The notes under the pieces: model-generated | Databases searched by the model: none | What the model was told of the DNA's origin: nothing | Seen by the model: the letters and a program-made list of their open reading frames with translations, nothing else | Assembly: GCA_003254925.1 (NCBI GenBank) | Contig: QANZ01030519.1 | Location: 1 to 64,000, forward strand | Direction: 5' to 3' | Origin: Chamaecrista fasciculata | Lineage: Eukaryota > Streptophyta > Magnoliopsida > Fabales > Fabaceae | Length of the DNA: 64,000 nt | Shown here: positions 1-10,159 of the stretch, in pieces | Position numbering within the stretch: the stretch's first letter is position 1 | Layout: each line of letters begins with the position of its first letter | Program-made: the position numbers and the translations under genes

Positions 1-242
1 TGTTTCATTAATTTTTTAATTGCCAAGGGCTAAATTACAATCAGGCAAAAAAACAAAAAGAGGACTAAACTACAACCCTATGCCTAGCAATCTCTATCCC
101 CAATTCCCCATCCCATCGGCAAGCAAAACCGTCGGAGCTTCCCTGTACATGACAACGTTCAACGCCGGAACATTCTGCCCTTGCCAAACATGATGCAGTT
201 CGAACTTCCTGAACTGCATTTCTGACGATTAATAGTTTTAAT

Positions 243-600
243 TTGTCTCATTTTCTTCAAGTATCTGAATCTGTAGGCATAATTGAAATACAGGACTATG
301 AGTGCGCGTACACGATCTACGTTCGAACGGGATCGATCATCAACGGAGGAACGGACTCGAAGATCGGCCTGAAATTGTACGATTCTTACGGCTACTGCAT
401 CTACATCAGAGATCCGATCACAAAGCGTGATATCTTCAGCGGCAGAGGTCCTTGCCTCAACTCGCCGGTCTGCGCTGTCAACATCATGTCCGACGGCTTC
501 GCTCCACATCACGGCTGGTAGTGGTACTGCAACTATGCCGAGGTCACCACCACCAAACCCATGTTTTTCACTGCAAACGAGATCTACAAAAAAAGAGAAA
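243..600 (+). pseudogene. PLAT/LH2-domain stress protein fragment, broken
   Basis: The translation carries the core of a plant PLAT/LH2 stress protein: a YTIYVRTGSI block, a GGTDSKIGL block, then DIFSGRGPCLNSPVC and a C-terminal HHGW. Family members continue HHGW-YCNY-EVTTT without a break. Here an in-frame TAG at 519-521 follows GW, and the family sequence WYCNYAEVTTT resumes directly behind it. The stretch between the YGY block and DIFSGRGP is also shorter than usual; about 20 residues seem to be missing. A splice acceptor (ATACAG) just before the first conserved block suggests this was exon 2. No signal-peptide exon is recognisable upstream. Intact family members are small secreted or ER-associated stress proteins, but this copy is very unlikely to make one. 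The family call is firm; the gene is dead unless the TAG is a sequencing error. Confidence 0.8.
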
Positions 601-870
601 GTATGAGATATATTGAAACAGAATAAGAGAAATGTTAAAAGAGTGAAGGTGAAGAAGAAGGAGGAAACATGAATAGAGAGACCAAATGAAAATATGAGTG
701 AAGACCGAAGATAAAGGAGGCAAGAAATAAGTGAAGATAAGTTGAAGTATAAGGGAAGGGCGCCAATTTAAAATTTCAAAAGTTAAACACTCCAAATCCA
801 ATTTGGTTCCCAAAAATTGGCGCTCAGAATGTAGCAGAGTCATCTAAAGCTTTTTTTAAGCTTAAAATAA
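601..870. other. Intergenic spacer, no gene seen
   Basis: AT-rich spacer between the PLAT fragment and a MITE. The 91-codon minus-strand ORF here has low-complexity composition and no recognisable domain. Confidence 0.5.
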
Positions 871-879
871 AAACTAAAT

Positions 880-1518
880 GAGGAAACCTATTATTTGGTC
901 TCTCCTTTTTCATAGTTTTAACTATTTGGTCCATGTATTTTTGAAATAAACTATTTAGCCCTCAAAAATTAGAAATGTCAACTCGTTAGTCCTTGTAGTC
1001 TATCTTTGTTACCAACACTGATAACCTGGCCATTAAGTGTACATGTAACACGTTAAATGTCACATATTTAACTATTTGGAACCACATAGGCTTTGAGATT
1101 TATGAATAATTCAATAATTTATGCCTTATGGAAGCTTCACGTGTAATACAAATATTTGGGTCTAACTCAATTTTAGGTCNATAATTTAATTAATTAATTA
1201 TCTAACTTACTAATTTGTAAATTAAAATTCATTAATATTATATTTCTAACCATCAATGAGTGACTAGAATGTCAAAGTGGCATTTAATGACGTCATGTAA
1301 GCATTTAACGTCTGATAGTTGACAATTATGATCAATGAGTGACTAAATAGTTCACGATTATGATAAACGAGGGACTAAATAGTTCACAAATATAATAAAA
1401 TGAGGGATTAAATATTTCACAATTATGATAAATGAGGGACTGAGTAGTCCATTTCAATAAATGAGGGACCAAATCATTAACTCAGTAAAAAAGGAGGAAC
1501 CAAATAGTAGGTTTCCTC
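880..1518. mobile_element. MULE-type MITE, 639 bp, with 9-bp target duplication
   Basis: The termini are inverted: GAGGAAACCTATTATTTGGT on the left and its near-complement ending GGTTTCCTC on the right, with pairing continuing tens of bases inward. The perfect direct repeat AAACTAAAT lies at 871-879 and 1519-1527. Nine-base target duplications and long inverted ends are typical of Mutator-like elements. There is no coding capacity. Internal GGTCCCTC-like motifs recur. The single N at 1180 lies inside the element. Confidence 0.85.
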
Positions 1519-1539
1519 AAACTAAATTATTATATAATA

Positions 1540-1900
1540 AAGTAAAAACTTACTATTTGGTCCATGAATTTACACCGAGTCAATCAATTAGTTTTTGAAT
1601 AATTAAAATATACAATTTGATCCTTGAAATATTTTAATTATCAACTATTTGGTCCCTAGTGATGATTTGATCCCAAAATTTGAACGAATTTAATACTTTT
1701 TGATATCGAAATTTATACTAAATTCATATTACTTGGTCCCTGAATTTAAACTAATTTTATATTTTTTGTCCATAAATTTATACTATTTAGTCCCTGAATT
1801 TGTACTTTTAGTCCTTGAAGTTGACTTAGAGACCAAATCGTTGACAATTTTATATACCAAGGACTAATTAATTGACTCAATGTTAATTTAGGGACAACAA
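1540..1900. repeat. Decayed MITE-like inverted repeat
   Basis: The left part (TACTATTTGGTCC then GAGTCAATCAATTAG) pairs loosely with the right part (GGACTAATTAATTGACTCAA). Several TTTGGTCC and AGTCC motifs lie between. The ends are too decayed for a clear target duplication. Confidence 0.45.
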
Positions 1901-1949
1901 AAGAATAAATTGATTAAGCAAAATAATAATATATAATAAAAAGATTAAG

Positions 1950-2211
1950 GCTATATATGGGCATGTGGTGGTTGCATATATAATTCTAAACAAGATTGAA
2001 GAAAAAAATGAAGGATACCAACCGAAAATAGTGGTTGAATATTTTGGATAAATGACCAACCGCCTTTTGGTTGGAAATTGGTAGCAAGCCTCTTGGTAGC
2101 ATAAATTAACCAACCGAATGACAGTTGGTCGATGAGAGAGAGTGATTCTCCCCTTTTCGGTTGGAAATTGTTTGGTTTTAATGGTTGGTTTTTGCTTACA
2201 TTCTTGTAGTG
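1950..2211 (-). mobile_element. Terminal fragment of a CACTA (En/Spm) transposon
   Basis: Read on the minus strand, the sequence begins at 2211 with CACTACAAGAATGTAAG, the classic terminal motif of plant CACTA elements. Subterminal repeats of an AACCAACC/TTTCCAACCG type follow (about 1990-2200), as is usual in this superfamily. No second CACTACAAG end and no transposase are visible, so this is one end or a deleted derivative. The 101-codon minus ORF across it is a by-product of the repeats. Confidence 0.65.
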
Positions 2212-2624
2212 ACCGATCTCAAAGTAAAATATACCGAAACTAAACGGCTCGAGCACGCACTCGAATTTTCAATAGAGTTTCCACTTTAATTAATTATACG
2301 GTGTGTTTTCTCGAGAATTACTAAAAAAATTACAAAAAATCCAAACCCTTAACTATATATATGACTTAATACATCTGCAACAATTGACTGCAAACACTTA
2401 CTTAGTTGGTTAGTTAACCTTGCTTATATTCTTGGTTGATATGTGTAATATCTTGTTTGCTAATTAATGCCTTTCTAGCTAGCTAGTTACTTGGTCCCTA
2501 TTTTCCTATACCTTTATCTGTTTTGTTTTATATGAATATGTGTATATACATTACATATATATATTCGAGGCATCTGAAACGTATCGATTTATCTGTGGTG
2601 TGGTTGTTACTATAATATATGCAG

Positions 2625-3616
2625 GTAATGGTGGACCCTGACGCACCTAGCCCGAGTGATCCAACCTTGAGAGAGTATTTGCATTGGTGAGTCATGACGC
2701 ACTCAAACCTTTTTTCCCTTTAAAATTGATATATTATTCTAGATAGTATATAGATATACCTAGAAAATGTAAAAGTTGAAGAGGGTGTATCCTCTAATAT
2801 TTGGGCCATGCAAAATATAAAATAATAATTATGTAAAACTTATATTTTTTTATCTCTTTCTTTATTTTCCTAAAATAATATAAAAAAAATACAAAAATAA
2901 AAATTGCAGAACATACACTTTTCTTTTTTATTGAATTAATGATTTAGTCTCTCATTTATTTTATATATATATATTTGCGTGCCCTAAGACTCTAGTATTA
3001 GTATATAGCTAAAGTACTAGTGTCGACATGCATGCACAGTACATATATAATGACGTGGAATAGAAAACAAAGCTAGAGAACCTTTAGATTGGTTATAAAC
3101 TTTGACAATTAGAATCAGTTTTATTTTATTTTCTTACGTCATCAGAAAATAAAAATTAAAGGTATATCGTATTTTTTTTTTCCAACTTTGTCTCTTTTAA
3201 TGGATATACCTAATGCCTTTAGGTTGGTAGCGGACATTCCAGGAACTACAGGAGCAAGCTATGGTAATTAGCATATACCATTTCTTTTTTACCTTTTCAG
3301 TTTAAGTTCGGCTAAATTATCATTATCTCCTTCAAGTATATAATAGTATTATTGATATATGATTAATTGGTATTATAATATTATTGTACGTACAGGACAA
3401 GAGATCGTGTGCTACGAGAGTCCACGACCAACGGTGGGGATTCATCGTATTGTGTTTGTGTTATTTCGTCAATTGGGAAGACAAACTGTGTATGCTCCTG
3501 GATGGCGCCAAAACTTCAACACTCGAGATTTCTCTGAGCTCTACAATTTTTTACCAGTTGCAACTGTCTACTTCAATTGCCAACGAGAAAGTAGTACTGG
3601 TGGAAGGAGAGTATAG
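2625..3616 (+). CDS. FT: FT-like PEBP flowering regulator, exons 2-4 only
   Basis: Three exons can be read: 2625-2686 (62 bp), 3223-3263 (41 bp) and 3396-3616 (221 bp), with GT/AG borders and an open frame to TAG. The 62 and 41 bp sizes are the conserved FT/TFL1-family exon lengths. The 107 residues include [35 protein letters not shown], a [16 protein letters not shown] segment and [14 protein letters not shown]. The Tyr in REYLHW and the Gln in PGWRQNF are the florigen-type residues (TFL1 repressors have His and Asp/other there). FT proteins have YNLGLPVA near the end; this one reads YNFLPVA, one residue shorter. Exon 1 (about 200 bp, MPxxRDPLVVGRV type) was not found in 1-2624, which instead holds a PLAT fragment, a MITE and a CACTA end. 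Exon 1 may lie outside the window behind a large intron, or be lost. The product would be a small phloem-mobile co-regulator binding FD-type bZIPs via 14-3-3. Confidence 0.82.
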
Positions 3617-4540
3617 CATTGCCATTAATAATGGAGTCAACATATAATTTAATCACTACTAAAAAATAATAGAAGTAATACAACTTAATCCTTTAAACTT
3701 AATTATATTTTAGGAACTAATTTAGTGAAACAAAAAAGTTTTTATTAGAGACCAACAATTATTTGATGTAATGGCAAGTGAGTTGCACCATAAATTGAAG
3801 GACTTAGATTTTTTGATTTAGAGTCGACATTGTTAAGAGAATTTTAATTATTTACTTCCAACCCAAATGAAATTAATTTTTACTTAAATCGTTTGGTGAA
3901 AAGCAAAACCCATGATTATACCAAATAAAAATGTTTTTATTAGTTCTACTATTTTCAGATATTGAATTGTCAAATTATGTATATTTATATTTAGTCTTTA
4001 ATATTTTAATAAATGGGAAAAACAGACTTTTTATTTCGTCTTTAAAATCATCTTTGGGTCAATTTTAATTTTGGTCATTGAGGTTTTTGGTATCAATTGT
4101 GTTTCTAATGTAATTTATAAAGTTCTCAATATCATCTTTAAGTATTAATATAATATAAATTAGTCATAAAATATTTAATCTAGTAATATATTTATAATAT
4201 AAACTAAATTAGTCATAATATAATATGTTCAAGTGATTAAAAAAACAAGATGAGGGCGGAAGGGAGCAGCTTTTCCGAGCAGTTTTTTCAAAAAGTGACA
4301 TGGACCTGCACACAGCACACGTACGTAAAATGAACACGTACATTAAATTATGTGGATACCACAGGCTTCATCATAGAATCATAGTACTCAGCCCATACGT
4401 TGTACTCTTGTTGGATGTACGGTATATAAATAGAGAAATGATATAAAAAGCATCGGTTTTTAAGTTATTTTTTTTATTTAACACGTTTTTCAATAAAAAA
4501 AATAAAAAATAAAGAAAAAAACAAAAAAAATAGGTAATGA
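3617..4540. other. AT-rich spacer downstream of the FT-like gene
   Basis: No gene seen. A TATATAAATA stretch near 4423-4432 could be a core promoter, but no coding region follows directly. 4460-4535 is an A-rich simple-sequence run next to the GC-rich LTR debris. Confidence 0.5.
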
Positions 4541-5660
4541 TACATCACTATTTGGGCGTACGCCTAAACGGCCCTCGCACCGGGCCTCTTCCCCCCTTCA
4601 CACCCTGCAAAGCGCGCTCGAGCCCGACTACCTCGCTCCGCACAGTTAGGGGCGCCCCCCTCTACCCAAGAGGGGGCGCCCGACTACCTCGCTCCCCTCT
4701 ACCCAAGAGGGGGCGCCCGCCTCACCCACGACTACCTCGCTCCGCAATCCACGCTACGGGAGATCGTGGGCTACTGACTTGTTCACACCCACGTTCTCCA
4801 GTATTATGGCGACCGCCCGGCAGCGTGGCAGGCAACCACCCACGATTGCCTTGCTCCGCAAATCTCGGTCTCCACCATCTCCGCTGGTGGAGATCGTGTC
4901 TGGTTACGTGGTCCGCCCCGCGCGCTGACCACCTCTCTCCTCCCTGCTCTATAAATAGAGCCCGTCTCACCAGTTCAAGGTTAGCTACTTCTTACACCCT
5001 GAAACTCTCTTACTCTCTGATTACTCTCTTACTAACTTGAGCGTCGGAGTACACTTCACAGGGCCCCCCTGTGAAGCTTTTGCAGGTCTTTGCTCAAGTC
5101 TTGGCTCTCGCAGCCCTCTCCGGTGAACTAGGTAAGTGCCAGTCATTTTCCAGTTTATCAGGTAATATCTCATATTTTGAACGTTTGCCTACTTGTTCTC
5201 GTACCTGGCCAAGTTTCATCCTCGTACACTTCGGGGCAACCCTTCACTCGGCTAAGAATCATTCAGAGTAGTTCGGGCAGCCCCTGACTTGGTCAAACCC
5301 ACGTCGCGCACACGATGGGCGGCCAGCCCACCAGCGAACACCAACTCTCCCACGATGGCCACACTCCACTTTTTCTAGACTCCCACTTCCTCCGTCACTG
5401 GATATCGTGGGTTTGAACGTGGAGAACTCTTTTCGTTCTCCGGTATCCCCCATTATATTGCTCTATAAATACCCCTAAAAGTCATCAGTCTAAGGTTAGC
5501 TACTATCTCAACTCTGAATTCCTTTATACTCACCTAGAATCCTCTCTAACTTGAGCGTCAGAATCTTCTTCGCAGGGCTCCATGTGAAATCTTTGCAGGC
5601 TCATTCCACTTTGCTCCCTGCTCGAGTAGCCCCATTCGTTGAATTAGGTAAGCTTGGTTA
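4541..5660 (+). mobile_element. GC-rich LTR-retrotransposon debris, two tandem promoter/R-U5-like copies
   Basis: Two diverged copies of one module lie about 510 bp apart. Each has CTCTATAAATA (near 4949 and 5461), then AAGGTTAGCTACT, then TAACTTGAGCGTC(G/A)GA and, some 40 bases on, a TTTGCAGG box. Similar TTGAGCGTCGGAGT/TTTGCAGG runs occur at the R-U5 part of plant LTRs, from memory mainly Ty3/gypsy Tat/Ogre-like ones. Both copies end in GAACTAGGTAAG/GAATTAGGTAAG. No gag or pol is visible, so this may be two partial LTRs or one LTR with an internal duplication. The 167-codon ORF at 4537-5040 is a by-product of high GC. Confidence 0.6.
4657..4725 (+). repeat. 37-bp direct repeat with hairpin potential
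   Basis: A 37-bp unit (CCCCTCTACCCAAGAGGGGG core, then CGCCCGACTACCTCGCT) begins at 4657 and again at 4694. CGACTACCTCGCTCC also appears near 4625, 4681 and 4729. Within the unit GGCGCCCCCCT pairs with AGGGGGCGCC around CTACCCAAG, giving a strong GC hairpin. Confidence 0.75.
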
Positions 5661-6516
5661 CTTTTAGTTCATCAGTAGAGATCAAAAGATTTTTGACTAT
5701 TACGAATCTATAGAGACTAATTTTTTTTTTAAAAAAACTAATCTATAGGAACCAAATTAAAATTTGGAGTAAACTATAATAAGAACCAAATAATTAATTT
5801 TCCCTATAATAAATAAAGATATATATATACACATGTTTTTTTAATGTTACAAAATACACATTTTAATTTCTAAGAAATCATAATAATATACTTAATTATT
5901 ACTCTTTTTTATGAACTAAGTAAAGATTATATTACTTTATCTTTTTTTCAATTAAATTATATATTTTAATATTTCAAACATGGAATTATTTGTTTACTAT
6001 TATAACTTAATTAACGAGCTGCACTTAATCATTTTCCTATCCATTTTCAATAAAGCATGCCGTTGGTCCATCTCTGTCACCTTCCATATTTCCAAGAAAC
6101 AAGGGCTTCCATTTTTTCAAGAAGTAGAGGCAATCCGTCCAAATCCATTTCTCTCTCTTATTCATGTTTTTTGGCCTTTCATTTTTCTAAGAGGCCATCT
6201 GAATTCGTCTGTATATAGCTCCATATCTCTCTCCACTTTTACTTCTATTTTCATCGTCCTCGTCACCTCTTTTCCGATCCGTTCATTTTCTTTTTCTTTT
6301 TTTTGATAACAGATGCAATTCATTAAACACAGACATAAACGACAATATGTTTACTACGATAACACGTCTTCAAAATAAAATATTCATATATTTAAAAAAA
6401 AAACTATTGAAGGCTTGCTTAGCTCAATTTCTTTCAACTGTTTTTTTTCTTGTGAAAAGAGAATATTAGATTAAAGCAAAAAAATAAAATCGCTAGGTGA
6501 TTCTTATCCTCGTAGG
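5661..6516. other. AT-rich spacer
   Basis: No gene recognised. The 108-codon plus ORF at 5980-6306 lacks any family signature and runs into pyrimidine-rich sequence. Confidence 0.45.
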
Positions 6517-6700
6517 CATAGTGTTAAAAACCGGACCGGACCGGGCGGTCCGACCGGTGCCCAGACCGGTCCGGAGATATTAATATACCAGAATGCAAGC
6601 GAACCGGCGAGTAGCCGATTCAACCCACCGGTTCACTTGCATTTTGTTGTACCATGAACCGGTTTCGACCGGTTCACATTTTTTTAAAAAAAAAAAACCT
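6517..6700 (+). mobile_element. hAT-like element end (CATAGTG...CCGG family)
   Basis: The sequence starts CATAGTGTTAAAAACCGGAC and continues with dense ACCGG/CCGGT palindromes, matching in inverted form the right end of the bounded element at 43556-44051. The matching opposite end and the 8-bp duplication were not found to the right, where a gene fragment and an N (7045) occur. The element may be truncated, misassembled or carrying the neighbouring fragment. Confidence 0.6.
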
Positions 6701-6793
6701 AAAAAACTAATCAGCCTACCCTAAAATCGAACCCATTCTGCCTCCTTCCACCTTCATGGCTTCATTCTGAAATCGACCTTCATTCTGCCCACC

Positions 6794-7060
6794 ATGCGCG
6801 TTGGCCGCGAGTTCGCTGCCGCCGCCGGCGTCGTCGACTGCAAGATCTACGTCGATCGGCGGCTGCGTCGCCGACACTTTCACCCAATCTACCAACTGGG
6901 CCGAAGTTCTCGATCCGGCGATTGGTCAGTGGGAGACGGTGGTGAGTCCGGTTGAGATTTGCGAGAAGTGGATTCACGCGAGCGCGGTGGCGAACGGGAA
7001 GGTTTACACGATGGCGGATCGTGGAGGAGTACGATGTGAGGAATNAGATAGAATTCTAAA
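6794..7060 (+). pseudogene. F-box/kelch (SKIP6-like) gene fragment, frameshifted
   Basis: From ATG 6794 the frame reads [20 protein letters not shown], then jumps frame by one extra base near 6857 and resumes [36 protein letters not shown] and [19 protein letters not shown]. These are consecutive kelch-repeat segments as in SKIP6-type F-box/kelch proteins (IGGCV, NWAEVFDP, KW-HASAV and MADR are hallmark strings). The F-box at the N terminus and the later repeats are missing. A further frame disturbance follows MADRGGV, and the N at 7045 sits at the edge of similarity. The fragment lies about 100 bp inside a hAT-like element end, so it may be captured cargo. It cannot encode a working substrate adaptor. 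Confidence 0.75.
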
Positions 7061-8785
7061 ATGAGCAAATAATGTTCTTTTGATTTTGTAAAACATCAAA
7101 TATTTTAGAAAAAATATTCTTCAACAAAGCAAATATTCAAAACCGAAAGAAATATATCACTAAACACATATCTTCTCTGGCTGATCCCCATCACATTTTC
7201 ACATTCCAATGACAAGAATAATTAAATTCATTTCACTCCTCGTACTTCACTTCTATCTAGCTTTTTAGGCCAACTCTTATATCTAACTTAAACATATTTT
7301 GTTATTAAATATAAAATTCATTTCGATAATCTCTTATTTGTTAGCTAGGAAATCAGCACATTTATTTGTTGGCTTCTCTCCATTGATCTATAATATATAT
7401 ATATATGCTGGACTCGAATCCCACAAACGTAACACAATATATTGAAGGCAGCTTTGAGAGGAAACAACAAGCCTAGCCTTATCTGTAATGTGACAAAAGC
7501 CCATTACACTACACCGCAAACAAATCAAAGCCCAAACGCAAAAAATGATGACAAAAGCAGGGCTTAAGAAACATAGAATTCTGACCAAAAAAAGGGAAGA
7601 GAAACATGTAAAGTGTAAACAGAATTCTAGGGCCCGCCTCTTCAACAGACAACACAACACCAAATTACTCTCCAAATTCTTTCCTCTTGTTTGAGAATTC
7701 ATGTTCAAAATATTTTAATTTAAGATATTTAAAATTTATAAGAAAGAAAAAAATTAAGGATTAAAAATTAATATCTCATTATATTCTCCTTCAATTTTCA
7801 ACTTATCAAACCAAAGAAAGAGGTCTCACTTCTCTCTCCTCTCCCTCTCCCTCTCCCTCTCCTCTTCACTTCTCAATTACCTTTTAAGTTTCACCTATTT
7901 GAAGACCTAGGTTTATAAATATCCCTCTTTATAAACTCTCTTCTCATCTCCTCGCTCATAACATATTTTTGACTCAATGATAAGAAATATTTCATAAAGG
8001 ATCACTTCTATGGAATACATTTTTTTAGATATTCAAGAAATTTAAAAAAGTCCAATTTCAAAGGATGACAATTAAAAAAATATTTGGTATCCGACAGATA
8101 TCAGATATTAGAGAGGGTACAAATAATAAAATTTAAGAAATTATCAAATATTGAGTGGATACGTATACTGTTCCAACTATCCGATATCCGTTTGAAATGA
8201 ACTGATAATTAGGATACCTTATATATGATATTCTATAATATAAATATTTTATTACATTTTTTTATATTTTATTAGTATTTTCAATTAATTTATTATATTT
8301 AAAAAAATATTGGATATTCGATATCAGATATATCTGATTATTGAAGTAAGATATCCTATCCTATATTCATAATTTTTTAAGTACTCGTCGGATACCGAAT
8401 ATCAGAAAATACAAATATGAATACTAATTTTTCGAATATGAATTGTGTATGTATATTGAATAAGATAAATAAATATAGATATAGATACAGATAGTAATAA
8501 TATAACTCGGTACTCTACTAGTTGTTATCTTTAGAGTGATCCATTCCCATTATAAACATTCAATTGTTAATACATTAAATAAAAAATTGACTCTTTTATT
8601 ACTATCTAAGATTTGGAGTAGGTTAAATTGTCATTTTGCTTCACAAATTATGGATTCAATTTCGATTGTCTTAAAATTATTTTTATTATCTTTTTATCGC
8701 CACACTTTCACTTTTTATTTTGGCATGACATCAAACTTTCACATTTATTTCGTTAGTCTAAAATGAGATTTTGTTTGGTTTTTAC
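7061..8785. other. AT-rich intergenic region with a decayed GATATC-type repeat
   Basis: No gene recognised. 7836-7862 is a CTCTCC microsatellite. About 8070-8420 holds repeated GGATATCCGATATC-like palindromic motifs in both orientations, the look of an old non-autonomous DNA transposon; its ends were not resolved. The 106-codon minus ORF at 7388-7708 has no family signature. Confidence 0.5.
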
Positions 8786-8794
8786 TATTATTTC

Positions 8795-9231
8795 GGCCAA
8801 AATGCACAGACACCCCCTGAGTTTTAGGCAGGGTGCACATAACACCCCTTAGTTTTCAATTTGTGCAAATAGCACCCCTAAGTTTTTAATTAGGTGCAAA
8901 TAGCACCCTTCTGTTAAACTTCCATCCATTAGGTCTGTTAAGTGCCATGTCATTGAGGATAGAATAGTAATTTTATTACAAAACATAAAATCCACCAAAA
9001 CCCATATTTTCAAACCTGACCCATCCCTCGTGCCAAACCCTAACCCTGTGAAGAAGAGAGGCTACGCGTGAGATGAAGCAGAAAACGCCGCCGTAAGAGA
9101 AGTCTGAAAACGCCGGTGGCCGTTCGTCGTCTTTCGTGCTCATCTACGGTGGAGTCGAGAACGCCGCAAGTCTCATCGTCTCTGCTTCTTTCAGGTTCCG
9201 CTTCCTTCTCTCATCTTCGTGTTAGTTGAGA
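8795..9231 (+). repeat. Left terminal inverted repeat of the MULE
   Basis: Pairs with 14673-15109. The outer part repeats a TGCAAATAGCACCCC(T)-AGTTTT motif; the inner part is GC-rich (AACGCCG motifs) and may act as promoter for the outward ORF. Confidence 0.92.
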
Positions 9232-9712
9232 TTATTACTCCTAAAACATATAAATTACTGAAATAAACTTTATCTCTCTCAAGAAAGTTGTTTCTATACT
9301 CACCATGCAATTCAAATTCCTGATATGATATTTAAAGATTTTAACTATATTTATGAATTATGCTGAACTTTACTGATGTATATTAGCATATATATGTGTA
9401 TATATATGATTAAAATTAGGGATGGTAGATAGATTGGAGAATTGAAGTAGCTGAAGTTGGAAACGTTGCTGCAATTATTTATGGATTGATTTATGTATTT
9501 GTGAGAGGCAAACTTGCATCATGTGTGCTGTCTATGAAGCTGTATTTGTTTCCTTGGTGACTTTGTCTTTGCTTTTGTATGGATGCAGAATAAATGAATA
9601 ATGTAAAGTATTAGTATCACTCAAAATAGGAGATTGATTTATTATGTTTCTTATTCATTCATAATCATGAAATCTGATTTGGTTGAGTTTTTTTTTTTTA
9701 GATTGCTCTCAT

Positions 9713-10113
9713 GATGTTTCGTAGCTCCAGATCATTCAATTTAAATGGTGAGATGAATTCAGAGTAGTAACGACCTAGGACGTGTGATTGTGGAAGATAG
9801 CTCTACCGGTTACATCTTAGAGTGAGAGGAATCCGAAAAGGAGATTCTTTTATTGTGCATCATATCCTCCAAGAAGATGTGGATTCTTTGAGTGACATGA
9901 CAAAGAGTTTGTCATAACAAAGAAGAAAGTCATCAACGCTTTCTTAAAGAGAGATTTGTCAAAATGATACAAATGCAAATGCTGAAATGGATGTTGTGCT
10001 GGCTTCCAATGGAAATGACACATGTGAAGGGCAAGCTGAAGTGGCAGCTAATGGGGAATACTCAAGAAGCATGTGGGAAACGAATTTTAAGAAACTTGTA
10101 CCAATATTGTAAT
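9713..10113 (+). pseudogene. Decayed GRF-type zinc-finger ORF inside the MULE
   Basis: Reading across frames gives SSRSFNLNGEMNSE, two stops, RPRTCDCGR, a gap, then KRRFFYCASYPPRRCGFFE, a stop where family members have Trp, and HDKEFVITKKKVINAFLKRD. CxCG followed by FYxC...CGFFEW is the GRF zinc-finger pattern common in MULE-associated plant proteins. The tail continues in another frame (NANAEMDVVLASNG...) to a stop near 10112. At least three stops and two frame changes show that the reading frame is dead. The 62-codon open frame at 9964-10152 is a wrong-frame by-product. Confidence 0.75.
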
Positions 10114-10159
10114 GAATTTATAATGATTGCTTTGAGATATGATAAGTCTTGAAATTTAC

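Noticed and set aside
1951..2256. 101-codon minus ORF
   Set aside because: It lies on CACTA subterminal repeats (recurring FQPK strings) and has no family match.
1..2624. Possible FT exon 1
   Set aside because: No sequence resembling the RDPLVVGRVIGDV start or the following conserved 65 residues was seen on the plus strand.
4537..5040. 167-codon ORF
   Set aside because: Composition is Pro/Arg/Ser from GC-rich repeats, with no domain; it spans the 37-bp repeat and an LTR-like promoter.
9964..10152. Met-rich 62-codon ORF in the MULE
   Set aside because: The neighbouring frame carries the GRF-protein tail; this one is a frame by-product.
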